The notes beneath the pieces are model-generated. The model was not told the DNA's origin. It made no database searches and saw nothing but the letters and a program-made list of their open reading frames with translations. Of a stretch of DNA of 40,853 nt, positions 32,564 to 40,853 are shown in pieces. A program made the translations under genes and the position numbers. Location of the stretch: the NCBI GenBank assembly GCA_023248955.1, contig JAHFDP010000036.1, forward strand, positions 1-40,853. The letters are read 5' to 3'. How positions within the stretch are numbered: position 1 is the stretch's first letter; each line of letters begins with the position of its first letter. Source of the stretch: Deltaproteobacteria bacterium. Lineage in GTDB: Bacteria > Myxococcota > Myxococcia > Myxococcales > JAHFDP01.

Positions 32564-33217
32564 GTGGAGAAGCGCGAGCGCGAACTGCTCGCTCGCGGCG
32601 CGGCGGCCGTGGGCGTCAACCTCACCGAGGGTCAACTGGATACGTTCGCCGCATACGCGGCTGAGCTCGCGCGTTGGGGCGGGAAAATCAACCTGACATC
32701 GCTCCGAGATCCCGCCGAAATTGTCGAGCGGCACTTCGTCGACTCGCTTGCATTGGCTCGATTCTGCCCATCCGGAGCACTTCTCGACCTGGGAACGGGC
32801 GCCGGATTTCCGGGCATGCCGCTCCAGATTGTTCGTCAAGACCTCCACGTGACCATGGTGGACTCTTCCCTAAAGCGAATCGCTTTCGTCAAAATGCTCC
32901 TGGCGCGGTTCGACCTGAAAGCAACCGCATTCGCAGCAAGGGTCGAAGGGGATCCAGCAAAGGAGAGGATTCCACCTGCGACCTTGGTTGTGAGTCGCGC
33001 GTTCAAGGATGTTTCCGACTGGCTCAAGTTGGCTCGTTCGTACACGCTGCCTGGTGGCGCCGTCGCAGCAATGCTAGGAAAAACCGTCGCCGCCGAGACG
33101 AATTTATCCGAAATGGCAATTTCGTTCGGGATGACTCTCGAATCGGAGCATCGCTTCTCGCTTCCCTTTTCCGGCGCAGAGCGTGGCGTCGCCATCTTCA
33201 GAATGCCACATGAGTAA
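32564..33217 (+). CDS. rsmG: 16S rRNA (guanine527-N7)-methyltransferase RsmG
   Basis: The 217-residue SAM-dependent methyltransferase has WGGKINLTSLRDPAEIVERHFVDSL (about 39-63). The SAM site is LLDLGTGAGFPGMPL (about 71-85), followed by VTMVDSSLKRIAFV and VVSRAFKDVSDWL. It modifies G527 of 16S rRNA; loss in other bacteria gives low-level streptomycin resistance. The start is GTG at 32564. It lies just before parA, the common gidB-parA-parB order, but mnmG (gidA) is missing upstream. A parS-like site begins 17 bases after its stop. Confidence 0.96.
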   Translation: MEKRERELLARGAAAVGVNLTEGQLDTFAAYAAELARWGGKINLTSLRDPAEIVERHFVDSLALARFCPSGALLDLGTGAGFPGMPLQIVRQDLHVTMVDSSLKRIAFVKMLLARFDLKATAFAARVEGDPAKERIPPATLVVSRAFKDVSDWLKLARSYTLPGGAVAAMLGKTVAAETNLSEMAISFGMTLESEHRFSLPFSGAERGVAIFRMPHE

Positions 33218-33234
33218 GAAACCGCCGGCCATGG

Positions 33235-33250
33235 TGTTTCACGTGGAACA
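33235..33250. promoter_or_regulatory. parS-like site 1
   Basis: TGTTTCACGTGGAACA matches the 16-base bacterial parS consensus TGTTTCACGTGAAACA with one change. It lies between rsmG and parA, next to copy B of the dispersed repeat. ParB (34495-35361) is the expected binder and would nucleate the segregation complex here. Confidence 0.88.
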
Positions 33251-33257
33251 TCTTCTG

Positions 33258-33564
33258 CCGGAAATCCACGGTTGCCGTGGAACCGAGACGGTCGAGCGTG
33301 GGTCGGCTACGAGGCGCGCACGAAGGGACTCCTCCGGTACTGGGGGAGATGTCGCGCAGCGACAGAGGGGGGCCGCTTGCGGCGAGCAAGCCCCCGGAAG
33401 CGCACTTGGGGGTGCGCTGAGGAGGCACCGGAGGAGCCCGCTATGTGATCGGGCGCTTCCAGCGCCACCAATCGGGCCGGCCGCGCTTTCAATATGCGCG
33501 GCAAGCACCGAAGTAGACGGGCCGCGATCGGCCGTCGCGGGTAACGGCAATTGTGGTTTCCCGG
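33258..33564. repeat. Structured dispersed repeat, copy B (long form)
   Basis: This 307-base element matches copy A (6837-7011) in its outer and core parts, at roughly 90% identity by eye. Terminal 21-base arms begin CCGGAAATCCACGG and end CAATTGTGGTTTCCCGG; the arms can still pair, with G-U pairs and two mismatches. Two inserts absent from copy A lie at about 33324-33389 and 33437-33505. Each is full of hairpins (TGTCG/CGACA, GGCGC/GCGCC, GCCGCGC/GCGCGGC). The gene-free stretch 33218-33646 holds the parS site, this element and about 80 bases leading to parA in which I see nothing else distinct. Confidence 0.85.
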
Positions 33565-33646
33565 TTCAGCCCGACTGGCGGCCTCCGCTTCGCCATGCTA
33601 CAGGCTCGAAACCATGCGGATGTTCTAATCGTGTAATCCATTAGCC

Positions 33647-34450
33647 ATGACTCGCATCCTCGCAATCGTTAATCAGAAGGGCGGCGTCGGAAAAACAACG
33701 ACGGCGGTGAATTTAGCGGCCTCGTTGGCTGCAGCCGAGAAGCATGTCCTTCTGATCGACCTCGATCCGCAGGGCAACGCGGGAAACGGGCTGGGTGTCG
33801 AACGTATTGCCCCCAGTATCTATGAGGTGCTAACCGGATCGGTCGAGGCATCCAAGGCGATTCGAGAAAGTCCCATTGCGGAGATTCCGTTTCTGGACCT
33901 TCTCCCATCTACAAGCGATCTCTACGGTGCGGATCTAGAACTTGCGGGGGCACCCGAACGCGAACAGCTGCTTTCACGAGCTATCGGGAACCTCCCAAAA
34001 TCCTACGAATTTATCTTGATCGATTGCCCGCCCTCTTTAGGGCTTCTGACAATCAATGCGCTCGTTGCATGTTCCGGTGTTTTGGTGCCCCTCCAGAGCG
34101 AGTACTACGCGCTTGAGGGGCTGTCTCAGCTCCTCAAGACCGTGGAGTTACTTCGGGAGTCGTTTAACCCTTCGGTTCAGATCGATGGGGTTTTGCTGAC
34201 CATGTTTGATCCCAGAAACAAGCTTTCACATCAGGTTGCTGCTGAGGTTCGCGAGCATATGCCTGGTCAGGTTTATGAGACCGTCATCCCACGCAATGTT
34301 CGACTCTCCGAAAGCCCCAGTTTTGGAAAACCGGTCCTCCTCTATGACATCGAATCCAAGGGAAGCCAGGCTTACGTAGCCCTAGCGGCGGAGTTTTTGA
34401 AGCGTGAGCATTGCAATGTGCGACGGGGTCTACAAGGAGCATCGCGGTGA
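33647..34450 (+). CDS. parA: Chromosome-partitioning ATPase ParA (Soj)
   Basis: The 267-residue Walker-type ATPase has the deviant Walker A KGGVGKTTTAVNLAASLA (about residues 11-28), DLDPQGNAGNGLGV (switch I, about 40-53) and FILIDCPPSLGLLTINAL (Walker B). It has no N-terminal helix-turn-helix, so it is the chromosomal Soj type. ParA binds DNA non-specifically and moves ParB-parS complexes. It begins 83 bases after the repeat element, and parB follows after 44 nt. Confidence 0.97.
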   Translation: MTRILAIVNQKGGVGKTTTAVNLAASLAAAEKHVLLIDLDPQGNAGNGLGVERIAPSIYEVLTGSVEASKAIRESPIAEIPFLDLLPSTSDLYGADLELAGAPEREQLLSRAIGNLPKSYEFILIDCPPSLGLLTINALVACSGVLVPLQSEYYALEGLSQLLKTVELLRESFNPSVQIDGVLLTMFDPRNKLSHQVAAEVREHMPGQVYETVIPRNVRLSESPSFGKPVLLYDIESKGSQAYVALAAEFLKREHCNVRRGLQGASR

Positions 34451-34494
34451 CGGCCAAAATCAGAACCGGGGCGCGAGCGCGCGGAGGAGCGTAG

Positions 34495-35361
34495 GTGGAA
34501 CCCAGAGAAGAAAAACGAAACGGGCGACAAGCACTAGGGCGTGGACTTGGTTCGCTTTTGCCGTCCGCGAGCGAGCGGAGGAGAGGGGTTGTTGTTCTCG
34601 GAATCGATCAGATCGAGCCCGATCCCGAACAGCCACGCCGGCACTTCGATCAAGCCGAACTTCGCGGCTTGGCTGACTCCATCCGCGCGGAGGGCATTCT
34701 CCAACCCGTCCTGGTGCGCCACCATTCCGGATGCTATCGGCTCATCGCTGGCGAGCGCCGATGGCGGGCGGCACAGCTTGCCGGTTTGCACGAGCTACCG
34801 GCCATCATTCGAGATGCAACGGAGCAACAAGCATTCGAGCTAGCGCTCATCGAAAACATTCAGCGGGCCGATCTAAATCCGCTAGACGAAGCGGAAGCAT
34901 ACAGGCGTCTTATTGATGAGCACCATCTGACCCAGGACGCGCTGGCCGATCGCCTGGGGAAAGATCGCTCGACAATCGCTAATACGCTCCGCCTCCTCCG
35001 GTTGCCAACCGACCTCAAGGCCCACCTTCTGGCGGGAACCTTGAGTATGGGTCACGCCCGTTCGCTTTTGTCCCTGACCGAGGAAGCCGACCTAAAACGT
35101 GCCGCCGCAACGGTCCTTAAAGAAGATCTTTCAGTGCGCGCAACGGAGGCGCTAGTCCGCAGACTGAGAGCCAATCGCGAACGACCGCCTCCAAAACGTG
35201 AATCTCCGCAGGTCGCGGCCATCGTCGATCGACTTCAACGCCACCTCGGCGCTTCGGTTCGTTTGCGGGATTTTGGCGGCGAGGGACAAATCGAGATTCC
35301 CTACGCCTCTTACCTCGACCTCGACAGGCTAATAGAACTTCTGTGCTATCGCGTTAAGTAA
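34495..35361 (+). CDS. parB: Chromosome-partitioning protein ParB (Spo0J)
   Basis: The 288-residue protein starts with GTG after GGAGGAGCGTAG. Near the N-terminus, ALGRGLGSLLP is the ParA-stimulating motif. The CTPase/N domain has EPDPEQPRRHFD, RLIAGERRWRAAQLAGL and ELALIENIQRADLNPLDEAE. The helix-turn-helix that reads parS is in LTQDALADRLGKDRSTIANTL. A C-terminal dimerisation region follows. Two parS-like sites flank the operon. Confidence 0.97.
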   Translation: MEPREEKRNGRQALGRGLGSLLPSASERRRGVVVLGIDQIEPDPEQPRRHFDQAELRGLADSIRAEGILQPVLVRHHSGCYRLIAGERRWRAAQLAGLHELPAIIRDATEQQAFELALIENIQRADLNPLDEAEAYRRLIDEHHLTQDALADRLGKDRSTIANTLRLLRLPTDLKAHLLAGTLSMGHARSLLSLTEEADLKRAAATVLKEDLSVRATEALVRRLRANRERPPPKRESPQVAAIVDRLQRHLGASVRLRDFGGEGQIEIPYASYLDLDRLIELLCYRVK

Positions 35362-35369
35362 CTTTCTTT

Positions 35370-35385
35370 TGTTCCACGTGAAACA
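35370..35385. promoter_or_regulatory. parS-like site 2
   Basis: TGTTCCACGTGAAACA, 8 bases after the parB stop, matches the parS consensus with one change. The change sits in the arm opposite to the one altered in site 1. It lies upstream of the bactofilin gene. Confidence 0.88.
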
Positions 35386-35414
35386 TAGGGTAAAGCAACA
35401 AACAGGAGGCCAGC

Positions 35415-35906
35415 GTGTTCAAAAAAGAGAGTTCTGTCATTCCAGCCGCCATGGACGAAAGCAAAGCGAAACGCGGTGTCATGGGTGTAATTCGCGGTGA
35501 CGAGGAGCGCGTACAGCGCAATCCGGGAGAGCTGAACGCTCTACTCGGAGCTGGAAGCGAGTTCGAAGGAAAGTTGCGCTTCGCCGGCACTGTGCGAATT
35601 GACGGCCGTTTTAAAGGCGAGATCCTAAGCGAGGATGTCCTTATCGTCGGTGAAGACGCGGAGATCGAAGGCGACATCACCGTGGGCACCGCCATCGTGA
35701 ATGGAAAAATTCGCGGCACCTTGCGCGCCCGTGAACTGGTCGAACTCCACCGGCCAGCGAGGCTGCTTGGCCTCCTTGTGACGCCATCCCTTCTTATTGA
35801 GCGGGGCGTTATTTTCGAAGGAACAACCAAGATGGAGAACATCAATCCGACAGCCGTTGCGACCGCTCCTGTCCAGCCAATTACAGAGCTAATGAGCCGC
35901 GGTTAA
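35415..35906 (+). CDS. Bactofilin
   Basis: The 163-residue protein starts with GTG after AGGAGG (the best ribosome-binding site in the window). The central bactofilin/DUF583 beta-helix is seen from about residue 40 to 140: LLGAGSEFEGKLRFAGTVRI DGRFKGEI, then VGEDAEIEGDITVGTAIVNG KIRGTL, with the periodic Gly/Ile/Val pattern. Bactofilins polymerise without nucleotide. In Myxococcus, bactofilins scaffold the ParABS machinery, which fits its place directly after parB and a parS site. The N-terminal 35 residues are charged and non-conserved. Confidence 0.93.
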   Translation: MFKKESSVIPAAMDESKAKRGVMGVIRGDEERVQRNPGELNALLGAGSEFEGKLRFAGTVRIDGRFKGEILSEDVLIVGEDAEIEGDITVGTAIVNGKIRGTLRARELVELHRPARLLGLLVTPSLLIERGVIFEGTTKMENINPTAVATAPVQPITELMSRG

Positions 35907-35933
35907 CAACGTCGTCGTGCTTCGCTCGTTGCC

Positions 35934-35962
35934 TTGACATCGAAGCAAATCGAGTGCTAGGA
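35934..35962 (+). promoter_or_regulatory. Promoter of the F1 ATP synthase operon
   Basis: TTGACA (35934-35939), a 17-base spacer and CTAGGA (35957-35962), preceded by TG. The -35 is perfect and the -10 weak. It lies 106 bases upstream of atpH, after the bactofilin stop, and is the best sigma-70-type promoter seen in the window. Confidence 0.6.
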
Positions 35963-35965
35963 GCC

Positions 35966-35983
35966 CACCCGTTCCGGGGGGTG
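35966..35983 (+). terminator. Possible attenuator hairpin in the atpH leader
   Basis: CACCC / GGGTG with a loop of 8 bases (GTTCCGGG) is followed at once by TTTTCGTTTG. It lies a few bases after the predicted transcript start. The stem is short; with the T-rich tail it could cause early termination or stabilise the 5' end of the mRNA. Confidence 0.35.
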
Positions 35984-36068
35984 TTTTCGTTTGCCTTTGA
36001 ATTTTTTCGGAGGCGAGCGACGCCCGTCATTCGTTCCGCCTTCACTGCTCCGCAAGGATGCTTAGACC

Positions 36069-36641
36069 ATGATCGAAGCCAGCATCGCGCGCCGCTACGC
36101 CCGAGCGCTGATCGCCCTTGCGGCCGAGTCCTCGAACATCGAGACTCCCGGAGGCGATTCCGTCGAGCGAATCGGGCGCGATCTTGCAACTGCCGCCGCG
36201 TCTATCCAGCGGTCCCCCGAGTTGGCAGACGTCCTTTTCAATCCTCACTATGGAGCAGGCCAGCGACATCGCACGCTGGAGCAGGTTGCACGGTTTCTGG
36301 CTCTGTCGCCACTCGTCGCAAATTTACTTCTGCTTCTGTCCGATCGCGGCCGGCTCGCTGCACTGGGCCAGGTTGACCGCGAGTATCGCAGGTTGGCCGA
36401 TGAGCAATCCGGGAGGACCCGCGCGCAAATCACCAGCGCAACTGCATTGAGTGATGAGCAAACCTCGTCCATTCGTACATCGCTCGAGCATCTGACGAGC
36501 ATGCTCGTACAAGTCGAAACCAGCGTCGACGCCTCCATTCTCGGTGGCATCATCGCTCAAGTTGGAAATATCTCTTACGACGGGTCCTTGCAGTCTCAGC
36601 TCAACCGCCTGCGCGCCGAGCTTAAGCGCGGCACCGCGTAG
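36069..36641 (+). CDS. atpH: ATP synthase F1 subunit delta
   Basis: The 190-residue protein has the OSCP/delta start MIEASIARRYARALIALAAE. The C-terminal part carries VQVETSVDASILGGIIAQVGNISYDGSL, equivalent to the conserved VD..I.GG......D.S. motif. It links F1 to the peripheral stalk (subunit b, encoded at 2161-2682 on the other strand). It is the first gene of the F1 operon, with atpA 35 nt downstream. An insertion-like stretch (about 22-32, SNIETPGGDSV) makes it slightly longer than typical. Confidence 0.94.
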   Translation: MIEASIARRYARALIALAAESSNIETPGGDSVERIGRDLATAAASIQRSPELADVLFNPHYGAGQRHRTLEQVARFLALSPLVANLLLLLSDRGRLAALGQVDREYRRLADEQSGRTRAQITSATALSDEQTSSIRTSLEHLTSMLVQVETSVDASILGGIIAQVGNISYDGSLQSQLNRLRAELKRGTA

Positions 36642-36676
36642 TACTTCTGTTTGACTTTTGACTTAGGAGCAGCAAC

Positions 36677-38215
<1,539 letters not shown>

Positions 38216-38218
38216 TCC

Positions 38219-39082
38219 GTGGCGTCTCTTCGCTCACTGCGCACGCGCATCAAGAGCGTGCGCTCGACGCAAAAGATCACGAAGGCGATGAAGATGATCG
38301 CCGCGGCGCGGTTGCGCTCAGCGCAGGATTCGATTCTACGCGCTCGGCCTTACGCAGAATCGATCGAGCGGATTCTGACTTCGCTCGTCGATGGTTCCAC
38401 CGAAAACGCGGCATCACACCCAATGCTCGCGGTCCGGCCGCCCAAGCGCGTAGAAGTGGTGTTGCTCACCAGCGACCGCGGACTTTGCGGCGGCTTCAAC
38501 TCCAACATCCTTCGCCGCGCGCAGCGTTTTCTAGTTGAGACGCAAGGCGTCCACGACCACGTGCAGTTCTCCACCATCGGCCGGCGCGGTCGCGATCACG
38601 CCAAAAAGCGCGGCATGAAGAGCCGCAAAGATTACGTCGGCTTCTTCGGCAAACTTCGTTACGGCAACGCTCACGAAGTAGCCACCGACCTGGTCGCCGA
38701 ATACGAGAGCGCGCAGCTCGACGCGGTGTACCTCCTCTACAACGAATTCGTCAGCGCGCTCACGCAGCGGGTCTCTTTGAAGCAGCTGTTGCCGATCCAG
38801 CCCAAGACACAAGCCACGAGCGGTGCCGACTACCTCTACGAGCCAGCCCGCAATGAAGTGTTGGCGAAACTGCTGCCCCAACACCTCGGCATGCAAATTT
38901 GGCGTGCGCTCCTCGAGAGCGAGGCCGCTGAATACGCCGCCCGCATGACCGCCATGGGCGCGGCCACCAAGAATGCCGGCGAAATGATCGGCCGGCTCAC
39001 CCTCGAATACAACCGCGCGCGCCAGGCAGCGATCACCAAGGAGCTAATGGAGATCGTGTCAGGCGCGGAGGCACTTAAATAG
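38219..39082 (+). CDS. atpG: ATP synthase F1 subunit gamma
   Basis: The 287-residue central stalk subunit starts with GTG 3 nt after the atpA stop. The N-terminal helix ASLRSLRTRIKSVRSTQKITKAM and the C-terminal helix with MGAATKNAGEMIGRLTLEYNRARQAAITKELMEIV are the two conserved coiled-coil strands. LTSDRGLCGGFNSNI (about 80-94) is the family signature. It rotates inside alpha3-beta3. A hairpin separates it from atpD. Confidence 0.97.
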   Translation: MASLRSLRTRIKSVRSTQKITKAMKMIAAARLRSAQDSILRARPYAESIERILTSLVDGSTENAASHPMLAVRPPKRVEVVLLTSDRGLCGGFNSNILRRAQRFLVETQGVHDHVQFSTIGRRGRDHAKKRGMKSRKDYVGFFGKLRYGNAHEVATDLVAEYESAQLDAVYLLYNEFVSALTQRVSLKQLLPIQPKTQATSGADYLYEPARNEVLAKLLPQHLGMQIWRALLESEAAEYAARMTAMGAATKNAGEMIGRLTLEYNRARQAAITKELMEIVSGAEALK

Positions 39083-39093
39083 TCGTCCTGGCC

Positions 39094-39116
39094 GTCCCCG
39101 GGCTTGACCCGGGGAC
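39094..39116. repeat. Palindromic hairpin between atpG and atpD
   Basis: GTCCCCGGG / CCCGGGGAC with loop CTTGA, and outer GGCC/GGCC bases that could extend the stem. No T-run follows, so it is not an intrinsic terminator. The 13-base core CGGGCTTGACCCG is identical to the core of the nested palindrome near 7115. It may affect relative expression or mRNA stability of atpG and atpD. Confidence 0.75.
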
Positions 39117-39142
39117 CAAAGGCCGATCCCAAGGAGTCATGA

Positions 39143-40606
<1,464 letters not shown>

Positions 40607-40608
40607 CA

Positions 40609-40853
40609 ATGGCGGACGGAAAGCTGCTGCTGGAAATCGTGACGCCCGACCGGCGTGCGCTGTCTACCGAAGTTGACGAAGTCCGCGCGCCCGGATTGCA
40701 GGGGGGCTTTGGCGTGCGGACCGGACACACGCCATTTCTCTCGGCGCTGCGACCGGGTGAGCTGGTTTACGTTGCAGGCGGCGCGGAGCATCACCTGGCC
40801 ATCGGAACCGGCTTCGCCCAGGTGAGCGACAACCGCGTACTGGTGCTCACGGG
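40609..40853 (+). CDS. atpC: ATP synthase F1 subunit epsilon (truncated by window end)
   Basis: ATG at 40609, 2 nt after the atpD stop, opens MADGKLLLEIVTPDRRALST EVDEVRAPGLQGGFGVRTGH TPFLSALRPGEL. This is the N-terminal beta-sandwich of subunit epsilon (L.V.TP......V..V..PG..G.FGV..GH.P.L..L.PG). 81 codons are present and the C-terminal helices lie beyond the window. Confidence 0.95.
   Translation, partial: MADGKLLLEIVTPDRRALSTEVDEVRAPGLQGGFGVRTGHTPFLSALRPGELVYVAGGAEHHLAIGTGFAQVSDNRVLVLT

Noticed and set aside
33239-33550. 103-codon minus-strand frame across repeat copy B, with a similar frame at 6740-7081
   Set aside because: The peptide similarity follows from DNA repetition. The frame runs through hairpins, the inserts change it, and no domain is visible.

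Overview
The window looks like origin-proximal chromosome of a GC-rich member of the Myxococcota. Supporting signs are two secreted metalloproteases ending in a MYXO-CTERM-like tail (CGC, membrane segment, basic end), many large lipoproteins with Cys-rich, TIG, PKD and VWA-type domains and Asp/Gly-rich linkers, a bactofilin gene beside parAB, and parS-like sites. The species cannot be named from the sequence alone.

Layout: with one exception (cpaF), every gene from 1 to 29615 is on the minus strand and every gene from 29784 to 40853 is on the plus strand. The switch lies between dnaA and rpmH, which suggests a replichore boundary at or near oriC. Left arm, read away from the switch: dnaA; a PHP-domain lipoprotein; a six-gene lipoprotein operon (16041-25542) whose genes overlap by 1-4 nt at every junction; the lone plus-strand cpaF; two tandem zinc metalloproteases; gyrA; a repeat-filled gap; a TPR lipoprotein; hemL; the F0 genes of ATP synthase (atpZ-atpI-atpB-atpE-atpF); a toxin-antitoxin pair whose toxin carries a stop codon; ychF; and a truncated exported protein. 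Right arm: rpmH-rnpA-yidD-yidC, a 71-residue orphan, rsmG, parA-parB between two parS-like sites, a bactofilin, and the F1 genes atpH-A-G-D-C (atpC runs off the end).

How it fits together: the right arm is an ancestral origin cluster (ribosomal protein L34, RNase P protein, membrane insertase, chromosome segregation) followed by the catalytic sector of ATP synthase. The membrane sector of the same enzyme lies about 32 kb away on the other side of the switch. Between dnaA and gyrA, where many bacteria keep dnaN-recF-gyrB, there are about 18 kb of secreted and surface-protein genes. The lipoprotein operon is the most system-like unknown: five of its six products share Cys-Pro-Lys/Gln directly at the lipobox cysteine, and the sixth has Cys-Ala-Lys.

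Non-coding content: the two gene-free stretches longer than 300 bases (about 6850-7266 and 33218-33646) each hold a copy of one structured dispersed repeat with a long terminal inverted repeat. The copies differ by two hairpin-bearing inserts. The first stretch also holds a 158-base nested palindrome, whose core CGGGCTTGACCCG recurs in a hairpin between atpG and atpD. I saw no tRNA, rRNA, CRISPR array or insertion-sequence transposase.
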